Of a DNA stretch of 16,058 nt, positions 1-7,107 are shown piece by piece; position 1 is the stretch's first letter; each line of letters starts with the position of its first letter. The DNA lies in NCBI GenBank assembly GCA_964617665.1, contig CAZUAH010000304.1:1-16058 (forward strand). Direction: 5' to 3'. Both the position numbers and the translations under genes were made by a program. The notes under the pieces were generated by a model. It searched no databases. It saw only the letters and a program-made list of their open reading frames with translations, and was not told the origin of the DNA. This stretch comes from JADHUC01 sp964617665. Its GTDB lineage: Bacteria; Planctomycetota; Planctomycetia; Pirellulales; Pirellulaceae.

Positions 1-159
1 GATCACGGCATCAACAATCCGCTACAATCACCGCATCCCGGCGGTCTGTTGGTCGGGTTCGTCGACGGTTCCGTACAGTTCATCTCGGGCACGACCGACG
101 TTGCCGTGCTGCTGCGAATCGCCATCCGCCGCGACGGCCAGAATGTGCAGATGTATTGA
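1..159 (+). CDS. C-terminal end of an H-x9-DG (DUF1559-type) pseudopilin-like protein, 5' part outside the window
   Basis: Frame 1 is open from the first base and ends at TGA 157-159, giving 52 residues. Near the start it reads S-P-H-P-G-G, and the His is followed after exactly nine residues by Asp-Gly (H12, D22-G23), then a V-Q-F-I strand and a short Leu/Arg-rich tail. This is the H-x9-DG ending of the DUF1559 family, which is greatly expanded in planctomycetes. Those proteins normally begin with a prepilin-type N-terminal methylation segment, which would lie upstream of the window. Family members are thought to be exported surface or pilin-like proteins with no known enzymatic role. The gene converges on the helicase gene on the other strand, with an inverted repeat between the two stops. 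The call rests on a short tail and could be wrong in detail, but the reading frame and spacing fit well. Confidence 0.65.
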   Translation, partial: DHGINNPLQSPHPGGLLVGFVDGSVQFISGTTDVAVLLRIAIRRDGQNVQMY

Positions 160-196
160 TCCTGTGATGATGGACTTGGAACCAGTCTTCGAATAC

Positions 197-270
197 GTAG
201 TGGTGGCTTCCAGCCGCCATTGAAAAAACCGAATATCGCCGAAAACGTGGCGGCTGGAAGCCACCACTAC
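197..270. repeat. Perfect 23-bp inverted repeat, REP/BIME-like, between convergent genes
   Basis: Arms at 197-219 and 248-270 are exact reverse complements over 23 bp, with a 28-nt spacer. Each arm is itself almost a palindrome (GTGGTGGCT-TCC-AGCCGCCAC, one T/G pair), so the element is two near-palindromes facing each other, as in bacterial REP doublets. It sits between the stop of the plus-strand gene (159) and the stop of the minus-strand helicase (336), where a bidirectional terminator would be expected. No T-run follows the arms. I remember similar GTGGCGGCTGGAAGCC units as scattered intergenic repeats in planctomycetes, but cannot verify copy number here. Confidence 0.85.
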
Positions 271-335
271 CAAACTCGACCGCGGTCCTGCTTTTGAAGA
301 CTGGCTCTCAGAGCCCACCGGTCGGTCGGGTTGTA

Positions 336-3026
336 CTACCCTGGATCGCTCTGCCCCGCTGCCAGCAGCCGGGCCAGCGAATTTGCCAAACTGTCCAGGG
401 CGCCTTTGTCCGGCAACGTGACGGTTAGCTGCTGCTTGCCGGTTTCATCTTGATTTACGCATTCGGACAAACGGTTCTTCAAATCGACGGACAGTTGTTT
501 GGATGCTTCGGTTTCGCGATGGTCGGCCATCAGTTCCCCGAGGAAGTTGAACGCGGCACCCAGCAATTCGCCGCCGGCCGCCGCAACGCGATCGCGCCGG
601 GCGATAAATTGGGCTTCGCGCTCCCGCTCGGCCTTGACCGATTCGTCCACGGCTGCTTCCGGTTTGGCGCCCAACAGTACCTCCAGACGCCGCTTTAGTT
701 CCTCCATGCCACTGACCAAGTCCACTGCATCGACGTCAGAGTTGACATCCAAGGCTGCCAACGCCAATTCGTGTTTGGCGGACAACGTGTTCAATAACTT
801 ATCTTCGATCGTGTCCTCGGTCACCAGCACAAACACCTGCACGGGCCGCCGCTGGCCCATACGATGCGCCCGGGCGATTCGCTGTTCCAGCACCGCGGGG
901 TTCCAGGGCAGATCGACGTTCACGATGGTATTGGCCGCCTGCAGGTTCAACCCCGTCGAGCCGGCGTTTGTGGTGATAAACAACTTGCACTCGGGATCGT
1001 CTTGGAATTGATGGACGAGTTGTTGCCGTTTCTTCTGCGGCACCTTGCCGTCGAGCCGAACGAAATCGACACCGCGCTGTTCAGCCAGCGGTTCGATCAG
1101 GTTCAACATGGTCGTCCATTCGGAGAACAAGACGGCTTTTCGGTCCTCTTCCGCGAACAGTTGATCGAACAGTTCGTCCAGTCGGTCCAGCTTGCTGGAA
1201 TAGGCGGGCTCCTGCTTGGTGATCAGGAACGTCGAGTTGGCGACCATGCGGCACATCAACAGCGCCCTCTGCAGTCGCAGGATGTCCATTTCCGTCAGGT
1301 ATTTCTTGTTGATGATGGTCTGCACGACTTGCGAGTGGGCCGCGTGCACTTCCAACTGTTCGTCGGTCGGCGGGATGCGGACGATTTCCGTGGTTCGCGG
1401 CGGCAGTTGCTTCATGACCTGGCCGCGCGTGCGCCGCAACAGAATTGGCTTCAGGTTTTCGCGCAAGTGGTCCAGATTCTTGTAGCCAAGGACCTTACCG
1501 TTTTCGTCGACGACTCGGTGCCGGTTAAAGAAGCGGAAGGCCGGCGCCAGACGCCGATCGTCGATGAATTGAACGACTGAATACAACTCGTCCAACCGGT
1601 TTTCCAGTGGTGTGCCGGACAGAACCAGGGCGAACGGCGACCGGAGGCTCTTGACAATGCCACTGGTCTTGGCCGCCCAATTCTTGATCCGTTGTCCTTC
1701 GTCAAGGATGATCAAGTCCCACTTGACCCGTTCGATGGAAAGGATGTCCCGCAACACCTGTTCGTAGTTGCAGATGGTGAAGAAGCAATCGTTATCGTAC
1801 TGTTTCGCCCGATCGGCGGCGGCACCCACGACCAACTGGCAGTCGCGGCCGCTGAAGCGGTGGATTTCGTTGCGCCACTGCGATTTCAACGACGCGGGAC
1901 AAATTACCAAAACGCGCTGGATGTCCGCCTCGCTGGACAGCAGTTCCGCGACGCCGACGCCCTGAATGGTTTTGCCAAGCCCCATGTCGTCGGCCAAGAC
2001 CGCCCGCCCGGCCCCGACGGCGAAAGCGATGCCATCCAGTTGGTAGGGCAGCAATTCGGCTGTCAGTAACTCCGTACGAAGCGGATGGTTGGCCGGGTCC
2101 TTGCGGATCTCGGCCACGCGGTCTTGGATCCGATCCTGGAACAGTTGTTGTTGGATGTACTCTTCCGCGTCCGGCGTGATCGTGACCTCTTCTCCCAGCC
2201 GCTCCAAGCGACCGACTATCTTGACGAGCTCGTGCACGTCGTCGATCGCGCGATCGCGGATCGGGCTGACGATCTTCGCGACTTCGGCCGATGCCCGACC
2301 GGGGACCTCGAACGCAAGCGACAGTTCCTGTCCGTAATTCATGTGCAGCAACAGTTGATCGCACTTGTACGGACGTCGCCGTACGGCTGCGGAGAACCGG
2401 CGTTTGACCTTCTCGAGGGCGTGCATGATGTGTTTGCACGTGCCGATCCGGTTCGAACGAAAGTCCGGGCACGAACACGAAGACTGTCCCAGTTCGCCGC
2501 CTCGCAGCATCAGCCGGTAGGTCTTGCCCGATTCGGCGCTGGTGATGGTGTACTCGGTCCACGGCTTCGAAGGGTCGGCGGACCGCAGCTTCATCTTTTC
2601 CGTTCGGGCTCGCTCCTTTCGCTCTCGAACGGCACGCCGCAGAAGCTGTTCCTCGTTCAAGCACTCCAGGGGCAACTCTTCTTCCGGCGGTTCCGCCAGA
2701 CCAAGCGGTGTCTTTTCTTCAAGAATCAGCGAGAATGCCGCTCCCACCTTGTCGTTCGCGGTATTCGATGTGTTGCAGCGCCATTCGATCCGCCGCCGCG
2801 CACTGTCCTCCAGCCGAATGGTGACGACCGTTCCGGCAGCATCGAAGAATCGCAGTTCAAACCGTTTGTCGTTCAGCCGCACTTGGCGGTCGATGTCGAT
2901 CTCGTGCTTGCCGCCTTCGATGATCAGTTTCGAGCCCTCTTCGCCCAACAACTTGCAGGCTAGATCGAAATTGAGACGGGAAAGCTTGTCCCGAAGGGTA
3001 AGTTGGCTACGTTTCTTGGTCGCCAT
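336..3026 (-). CDS. SWIM zinc-finger SNF2-family DNA/RNA translocase (helicase-like ATPase), 896 aa
   Basis: This is a complete Swi2/Snf2 superfamily-2 ATPase. The order is: an N-terminal region; a SWIM zinc finger (C184-x-C186, C197-x-H199); an acidic linker; the SNF2_N ATPase lobe with Walker A DDMGLGKT at 346-353, DEGQ at 442-445 (motif II) and SGTPLEN at about 470-476 (motif III); and the helicase C lobe with TTNAGSTGLNLQ at 685-696 (motif V) and QRIARAHRMGQ at 715-725 (motif VI). About 130 residues follow the C lobe. The family moves along nucleic acid and remodels protein complexes using ATP and does not truly unwind strands; SWIM fingers bind DNA or proteins. The start at 3026 is supported by GGAGG at 3034-3038, 7 nt upstream. 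It lies downstream of rtcB on the same strand, but 192 bp with repeats and a possible promoter separate them, so it is probably its own unit. The target is unknown. Confidence 0.93.
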   Translation of the reverse strand: MATKKRSQLTLRDKLSRLNFDLACKLLGEEGSKLIIEGGKHEIDIDRQVRLNDKRFELRFFDAAGTVVTIRLEDSARRRIEWRCNTSNTANDKVGAAFSLILEEKTPLGLAEPPEEELPLECLNEEQLLRRAVRERKERARTEKMKLRSADPSKPWTEYTITSAESGKTYRLMLRGGELGQSSCSCPDFRSNRIGTCKHIMHALEKVKRRFSAAVRRRPYKCDQLLLHMNYGQELSLAFEVPGRASAEVAKIVSPIRDRAIDDVHELVKIVGRLERLGEEVTITPDAEEYIQQQLFQDRIQDRVAEIRKDPANHPLRTELLTAELLPYQLDGIAFAVGAGRAVLADDMGLGKTIQGVGVAELLSSEADIQRVLVICPASLKSQWRNEIHRFSGRDCQLVVGAAADRAKQYDNDCFFTICNYEQVLRDILSIERVKWDLIILDEGQRIKNWAAKTSGIVKSLRSPFALVLSGTPLENRLDELYSVVQFIDDRRLAPAFRFFNRHRVVDENGKVLGYKNLDHLRENLKPILLRRTRGQVMKQLPPRTTEIVRIPPTDEQLEVHAAHSQVVQTIINKKYLTEMDILRLQRALLMCRMVANSTFLITKQEPAYSSKLDRLDELFDQLFAEEDRKAVLFSEWTTMLNLIEPLAEQRGVDFVRLDGKVPQKKRQQLVHQFQDDPECKLFITTNAGSTGLNLQAANTIVNVDLPWNPAVLEQRIARAHRMGQRRPVQVFVLVTEDTIEDKLLNTLSAKHELALAALDVNSDVDAVDLVSGMEELKRRLEVLLGAKPEAAVDESVKAEREREAQFIARRDRVAAAGGELLGAAFNFLGELMADHRETEASKQLSVDLKNRLSECVNQDETGKQQLTVTLPDKGALDSLANSLARLLAAGQSDPG

Positions 3027-3095
3027 CGGCGTGCCTCCATTCTGAAGCAGGGCATCCTGCAGAAAGGAAGGAAAGAGAATCGCAAGACGGCATTC

Positions 3096-3123
3096 AGTTT
3101 ACCCAAATCGGCCAACGCGCCAA
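3096..3123 (-). promoter_or_regulatory. Weak candidate promoter for the SNF2 gene
   Basis: Read on the minus strand, TTGGCG (3118-3123) is followed after 16 nt by TAAACT (3096-3101), about 70 nt upstream of the helicase ATG. A 5-bp hairpin (GCAGG 3047-3051 with CCTGC 3056-3060) lies in the presumed leader, just before the ribosome binding site. The hexamers are only moderate matches to sigma-70 consensus. Confidence 0.3.
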
Positions 3124-3133
3124 CTGGAAGGGA

Positions 3134-3219
3134 AATGACCAATGAACAAACCCCAATGACCAACGAAGAAACACGGCCAACAGCATGCATTGGTCATTGG
3201 GACTAGGGCCTTGGTCATT
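3134..3219. repeat. Cluster of AATGACCAA units in direct and inverted order
   Basis: AATGACCAATG at 3134-3144 and CCAATGACCA at 3153-3162 are direct copies of one unit. Inverted copies follow: CATTGGTCATT at 3188-3198, which runs on as TGGTCATTGG to 3200, and TTGGTCATT at 3211-3219. The 3188-3200 copy can pair with either of the first two, so alternative hairpins are possible. The last copy runs up to the stop codon of rtcB (3219-3221). The units lie between rtcB and the helicase gene. I recall CAATGACCAATGACC strings as widespread planctomycete intergenic repeats, which often produce spurious short ORFs; one such ORF (3003-3206) runs through this element. Confidence 0.75.
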
Positions 3220-4682
3220 CATCCTTTGACCACGCCGAGGGGTCTCATTCGGGCGACTTTCGAGGCCAGGTTTGCCTTATGGACCACGTCTACGACGACG
3301 TTCACGTCCTTGTACGCATCGGGTTGCTCTTCGGCTAGGCCGCGCCAGCTTCGAGCGCGGGCGATGACGCCTCGTTGTGCCAACTCTTGATCGATGCGCC
3401 GTCCCTGGGCGTGCTTAATGGCGGCCGAGCGGCTCATCCTTCGTCCGGCACCGTGACAGCAGGTGCCGAACGATTGCTGCATGCTGCCTTCTTGTCCAGT
3501 CAGTACCCAACTGGCTCGGCCCATGTCGCCGGGGATGATCACTGGCTGGCCGATTTTCTGATACGCCTCCGGCGTTTCCGGATGATTTGCGGGAAAGGCG
3601 CGCGTGGCACCCTTTCGATGTACCCACACTCGGCGTTCGCGGCCGTCGACCGTGTGCATCTCGAATTTGGCGATGTTGTGGGCCACGTCGTAGATCAAGT
3701 TCATCTGCAATTGTTCCCAGTTGCGGCCGAATACCGCTTCAAAGCTCTCGCGAGCCTGCCACATCAGCAGTTGACGATTGCACCAGGCGAAATTCGCGGC
3801 CGCACACATGGCTCCCAGGTACTCCTCGCCCTCTGGGCTCTCGATGGGAGCACACGCCAATTGGCGGTCCGGTAGGTCGATACCGTACTTGACTGCTGCT
3901 CCGCGCAGGTTTTTCAGTGCGTCGTCGCAAACTTGGTGGCCAAGGCCTCGCGATCCGGAGTGGATCATCACGCAAATCTGGTCTTTGTCCAGGCCCATGA
4001 CATGAGCCGCATGATCGTCGAACACGGCATCGACTACCTGGATCTCCAGGAAGTGATTGCCAGAACCCAATGTCCCGCACTGATCCGAACCACGTTGCAG
4101 TGCTCTGTCGCTGACGAAATCCGGAACTGCCTCGTCCAGGCAGCCGCTGGCCTCGGTGTGAGTCACATCGCCGTCGGTCGCCAAGTTGCGTTCCCGGAGA
4201 AACGGAACACCCTTCGCCAGAAGACGCCGTAGTTCCTTCTTCTTGTAGCGATACTTGCCGCCACGACCAGTTCCGGCCGGGATGTTGGCGAAGAGCCGAT
4301 CCATCAAATCGTGCATGTGCGGCTTGACGTCCTGGTAGAAGAGGTTCGTCCGCACCAAACGGACCCCGCAGTTGATGTCGTAGCCTACGCCGCCAGGCGA
4401 GATGACGCCGCCTTCCGCCGGATCCGTCGCACAGACGCCACCGATCGGAAAGCCATAGCCCCAGTGGATGTCCGGCATCGCCATGCTGGCCTGCTGAATG
4501 CCTGGCAGGAAGGCTACGTTGGCAACTTGCTCCGGAGCCTGATCGCCGCGGATGTCTTCGATCATCTGCTCGTCGGCAAAGATCAGTCCATCGACGCGCA
4601 TACCGTCTTTGTAGTCCTTCGGAATCCGCCAGCAGCAGTCGCTCACCTGCTCAAGCGGTCCGCCATAGTCGCGTTTGGTCAT
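3219..4682 (-). CDS. rtcB: RtcB RNA-splicing/repair ligase, 487 aa
   Basis: RtcB ligates RNA 2',3'-cyclic phosphate or 3'-phosphate ends to 5'-OH ends using GTP and Mn2+, through a histidine-GMP intermediate. The sequence shows GGVGYDINCGVR (D102, C105), GSGNHFLEIQ (H210), IHSGSRGLGHQ (H241), YDVAHNIAK (H335), PGDMG, and CCHGAGR with the guanylylated His at H410. These spacings match the P. horikoshii enzyme as I remember it (D95, C98, H203, H234, H329, H404), offset by 6-7. That alignment favours the ATG at 4682. An in-frame ATG at 4775 would overlap the archease end as TGAAATG and add 31 very basic residues whose Arg codons are mostly AGA/AGG, unlike the body of the gene; it cannot be excluded. 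The gene is the last of the HEAT/CheR/archease/RtcB unit. All catalytic residues are present, so it should be active. Confidence 0.95.
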   Translation of the reverse strand: MTKRDYGGPLEQVSDCCWRIPKDYKDGMRVDGLIFADEQMIEDIRGDQAPEQVANVAFLPGIQQASMAMPDIHWGYGFPIGGVCATDPAEGGVISPGGVGYDINCGVRLVRTNLFYQDVKPHMHDLMDRLFANIPAGTGRGGKYRYKKKELRRLLAKGVPFLRERNLATDGDVTHTEASGCLDEAVPDFVSDRALQRGSDQCGTLGSGNHFLEIQVVDAVFDDHAAHVMGLDKDQICVMIHSGSRGLGHQVCDDALKNLRGAAVKYGIDLPDRQLACAPIESPEGEEYLGAMCAAANFAWCNRQLLMWQARESFEAVFGRNWEQLQMNLIYDVAHNIAKFEMHTVDGRERRVWVHRKGATRAFPANHPETPEAYQKIGQPVIIPGDMGRASWVLTGQEGSMQQSFGTCCHGAGRRMSRSAAIKHAQGRRIDQELAQRGVIARARSWRGLAEEQPDAYKDVNVVVDVVHKANLASKVARMRPLGVVKG

Positions 4683-4776
4683 CGTTCGGACCTTGCCTTG
4701 CGAGGGGCTCCTCTTGTCTCTGGGGTCTCTGGGCCTGCCACCCTTCGACTTCTTGTGTCTTCGGTTTTTCGACATT

Positions 4777-5187
4777 TCAGATATCCACAATTACTTCCGC
4801 CAGCCAACCGTCGTCCACTTGTTCCACTTTCAGCCCATGATAGGTGATCGCTTTGACTTCATGATCCAACTCATGCCGCGACGGATCAATGGGTTCTCCA
4901 CGGCACGTTGCCCGTAGCCCTTCTTCCGTCAAGCTGACTGCGAAATCGGAAAACAACAGACGGTCGGCATCGTACGTGTACAACAGTTCGCCAAGCCAGT
5001 CGAACAGCAGGTAATCATCCTCTTCGCCTGCGATGGTATACTCCTTCTGCTGGACGCAACAAACGTCTTGAAGGTTCACCACCAAAATTGAGAATAGAGC
5101 CCGAGCCGCCTCGATGAACAGCGTCTGTCGATCATCGGCCCGAATTCTCAGGCCCAGATCGGCTGTGTGGTCGAAGATCTCAAACAT
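4777..5187 (-). CDS. Archease, RtcB-activating protein, 136 aa
   Basis: The small archease protein speeds guanylylation of RtcB and allows multiple turnovers, and it is often encoded next to rtcB. The sequence has the full family layout: an N-terminal FDHTAD with acidic Asp10, a central DWLGELLYTYD helix, DHEVKAITYHG at 108-118, and a C-terminal VIVDI with Asp135. The two terminal acidic residues are those expected to bind the divalent metal. Its ATG lies inside the end of the CheR-like gene (8-nt overlap), which indicates translational coupling. The stop at 4777-4779 precedes rtcB by about 94 nt, or by 1 nt if the longer rtcB start is used. Length is normal for the family. Confidence 0.95.
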   Translation of the reverse strand: MFEIFDHTADLGLRIRADDRQTLFIEAARALFSILVVNLQDVCCVQQKEYTIAGEEDDYLLFDWLGELLYTYDADRLLFSDFAVSLTEEGLRATCRGEPIDPSRHELDHEVKAITYHGLKVEQVDDGWLAEVIVDI

Positions 5188-6028
5188 GGTGATCTGTATC
5201 TTTCTGAAACACTTTCATGTTCGCCTCGCAACATGCCAGCGAATGGTCGCCGTCGGGCAAAACCTCGGATTTGCCGATGACAAGCACGCCACCGGCTATG
5301 ATATTCTTTTCAATCCGCCTGAGCATCTGCTGTTGCGCAGGTTCGTCAAAATAGGTGAAGACGGAGTTGCGACATAGGACAAGGTGAAAGGTCGCGGGTT
5401 CGCCGCTTTCGCCAACCGGCGTCTCGTGACGAATGTCCTGCTGCTGGAAATGCACGCGACTTTGGATCTCCGGAACCAGTCGGTAGACGGGGCCCTTGCG
5501 CTGGAAACAGTCTGCAATCCACTCGTCTGGAAGATCCTTGACCGCCGTGTGTGGATACTCGGCTCGCTCGGCCCGGTCGAGCATCGTTTCGTCGGCGTCC
5601 GTTGCGAGTATGTGAAAGTCCAATTGTGGAAATTGCGCAGCCAGGTGTCGGCACCAGATGATCGCCAGCGTGTACGGTTCTTCGCCGGACGCACAACCAA
5701 TACACCAACATCGTAGCTGACGATCGTTGCGATCCAGAGTCATGGCGGCCAAGGTCGGAACGACTCGGTCGCCCAAATGACGGAAGACGGCTTTGTCGCG
5801 ATAGAAGCGAGAAATAGAGATCCGGCAGAACGAGTCGAGCATGCTCCATTCGTCCGGAAGCGATTCGAGGCGATCGCGATATGCAGCCAGATCGTCGAGT
5901 CGCAGTTGCGTCATTCGCTTGGCGATTCGCTTGCGCACCTGGCGGCGCACCTTACGGAATCCTCGCCAGCGCATACCCATTCGCGGCAAACACCATTGGA
6001 GAAACGCGACACATTCGGCATCGGTCAT
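5180..6028 (-). CDS. CheR-type SAM-dependent methyltransferase, 282 aa, in an RNA-repair operon
   Basis: This is a complete CheR-fold protein. An N-terminal helical part ends in ISRFYRD (72-78, the place of the CheR T-x-F-F-R-D motif). SAM motif I is GCASGEEPYTLA (111-122), motif II is ATDAD (142-146), followed by a segment like the CheR beta-subdomain (about 155-198), LCRNSVFTYF (218-227) and GGVLVIGKSE (246-255). Classical CheR methylates glutamates of chemotaxis receptors, but no chemotaxis gene is in sight and the gene is locked between a HEAT-repeat gene (3 nt upstream) and archease (8-nt overlap). The real substrate is therefore unknown; protein carboxyl methylation is the family default. 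The N-terminal stretch at 20-40 is rich in Arg and Lys, so RNA contact is conceivable, but this is inference. The start at 6028 gives the tight coupling with the upstream stop. Confidence 0.9.
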   Translation of the reverse strand: MTDAECVAFLQWCLPRMGMRWRGFRKVRRQVRKRIAKRMTQLRLDDLAAYRDRLESLPDEWSMLDSFCRISISRFYRDKAVFRHLGDRVVPTLAAMTLDRNDRQLRCWCIGCASGEEPYTLAIIWCRHLAAQFPQLDFHILATDADETMLDRAERAEYPHTAVKDLPDEWIADCFQRKGPVYRLVPEIQSRVHFQQQDIRHETPVGESGEPATFHLVLCRNSVFTYFDEPAQQQMLRRIEKNIIAGGVLVIGKSEVLPDGDHSLACCEANMKVFQKDTDHHV

Positions 6029-6031
6029 GCG

Positions 6032-6778
6032 TCAGTGTTTGGCCTGCTTGCCCGACAGCTTGGACCCGTGTCGGCCGACCAGCCAGCGGATGTGTTCTAG
6101 AACCAGACGCATATACCAGCGGGACTTTGGTGGCGTGCCTTCACCGATGGCAGTGTTCATATAGAGGGGCCTGACACCAGGGGCAGTTCCGTCCGCCTGC
6201 GCTACGTTGTCGATCTCATTGTCCAAGAACTTTGCCATCCGCTCCGAGAAATCTCGACGCGGTACTTCCGCCCGCGTAGCAAGCCGACGAACAACGGGAT
6301 CATTTTCACTAACCGCAATCTCGCGGAGTACCGCCCAAGCCCTCAAGCGGCGAAGTGCCCTAACAACTTCCTTGCGAATGCAAACATCGGGATCGTCGCG
6401 CAGCGCGGAAATTAAGGAGGTCGTGTAGCGATTGCCTATCCGCCCCAACAGCCAAATTGCCAACCGCCGCGTATCCAAGTCGCCGTACTTGACGCACCAG
6501 ACTAGACCGGGAATAGGTCGCTTCGCTTGAATTGCTCGGAAGTCCTTCCTCAGGGCAAGCAACATGCGGAGATCCATGCCCGTGTCTGCTTTTCCTACGA
6601 ATCGCCCGAGGAGATGGAAGAACCGTTTGACCGCGTGATCCGGAGCCCACAATAGATACTTCTTCTTATCATGACGGAACTCAGACGGCCCGAGCCCGTC
6701 CCGAAACCGAATCCGGTAGTGGGGCAAGACCTCTGGAGTTGGCTCCCTTCGAACGGTGACTCGACCATTCGCCTGCAT
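6032..6778 (-). CDS. HEAT-repeat protein of unknown function, 248 aa, first gene of the rtcB operon
   Basis: I do not recognise a named family. After a basic N-terminal third (1-60), residues about 88-171 form two to three HEAT-like helix pairs (for example DLDTRRLAIWLLGRIGN, DDPDVCIRKEVVRALRRL, ENDPVVRRLATRA). A C-terminal segment is rich in Arg and Trp. HEAT repeats build curved scaffolds for protein or nucleic-acid binding, and a basic surface is suggested by the many Arg and Lys residues. The frame stays open to 6979 but begins there with TTG. The ATG at 6778 is preferred because GAGG lies 10 nt before it and an extended -10 promoter lies about 70 nt upstream. The stop is 3 nt before the CheR-like gene, so the two are surely co-translated. 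No signal peptide or membrane segment is seen. Confidence 0.78.
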   Translation of the reverse strand: MQANGRVTVRREPTPEVLPHYRIRFRDGLGPSEFRHDKKKYLLWAPDHAVKRFFHLLGRFVGKADTGMDLRMLLALRKDFRAIQAKRPIPGLVWCVKYGDLDTRRLAIWLLGRIGNRYTTSLISALRDDPDVCIRKEVVRALRRLRAWAVLREIAVSENDPVVRRLATRAEVPRRDFSERMAKFLDNEIDNVAQADGTAPGVRPLYMNTAIGEGTPPKSRWYMRLVLEHIRWLVGRHGSKLSGKQAKH

Positions 6779-6847
6779 CGCCAGATTACCTCTGATTCCC
6801 ACGAGGGATGTGTTTCCGGACAGTCTCCAACGGATATCCCTATGTGG

Positions 6848-6856
6848 ATTGTACCA
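6848..6856 (-). promoter_or_regulatory. Extended -10 promoter for the HEAT/CheR/archease/RtcB operon
   Basis: On the minus strand the sequence reads TGGTACAAT, an extended -10 (TGn plus TACAAT). No good -35 hexamer is present at 17 nt, which is tolerable for an extended -10. The predicted transcription start is near 6841, leaving a leader of about 60 nt before the ATG at 6778. Confidence 0.5.
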
Positions 6857-6913
6857 ACGTATTCCCGTCGCGGTGGTTCGGAGTGCCCAAATTCCTGAAC
6901 ACTTCTCGTCTTT

Positions 6914-6965
6914 GCCCCGATGCGCACCACGAACGGCGGATGGGGCCCTCGTGCGGCATCGGGGC
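6914..6965. repeat. Inverted repeat between the two divergent promoters
   Basis: GCCCCGATGC (6914-6923) and GCATCGGGGC (6956-6965) are perfect 10-bp complementary arms. A second pair, CACGA (6928-6932) with TCGTG (6949-6953), is nested inside. The element lies upstream of the minus-strand -10 and of the plus-strand -35, so it is outside both transcripts. An operator or a cruciform-type site is more likely than a terminator. Confidence 0.55.
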
Positions 6966-7009
6966 GAACCGGTGGTCAAATGAACACATGCAGTCCGTTT
7001 GTCTCACGG

Positions 7010-7038
7010 TTGACAGCCATCGGTTGGAGACTTACGAT
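7010..7038 (+). promoter_or_regulatory. Sigma-70-like promoter of the rpmF-fab operon
   Basis: A perfect TTGACA (7010-7015) is followed after 17 nt by TACGAT (7033-7038), which keeps the key T, A and final AT of the -10 box. Transcription would begin near 7045, giving a leader of about 63 nt before the rpmF ATG at 7108. The spacer contains a 14-mer that also occurs in the leader of the divergent operon. Confidence 0.6.
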
Positions 7039-7107
7039 GATGCGTTTGCCTTGAAATAGCAGGCACTCTTGACCGTTTCGTTTGCCGAATACACACAAGT
7101 AAGAGCA

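Noticed and set aside
1792..2664. Long minus-strand frame of 290 aa in another phase of the SNF2 gene
   Set aside because: It is a shadow of the helicase gene, with Arg/Pro/Gly-rich composition and no domain, while the helicase frame has all motifs.
2085..2963. Plus-strand frame of 292 aa opposite the SNF2 gene
   Set aside because: Antisense shadow of a well-supported gene; no recognisable motifs.
3003..3206. Plus-strand frame of 67 aa over the AATGACCAA repeats
   Set aside because: Its sequence comes from the repeat units (MTNEQTPMTNE) and the antisense of the helicase start; no ribosome binding site.
6779..6979. Upstream extension of the HEAT protein to a TTG at 6979
   Set aside because: It would cross the predicted promoter and the palindrome, and lacks an ATG; ATG 6778 has a ribosome binding site.
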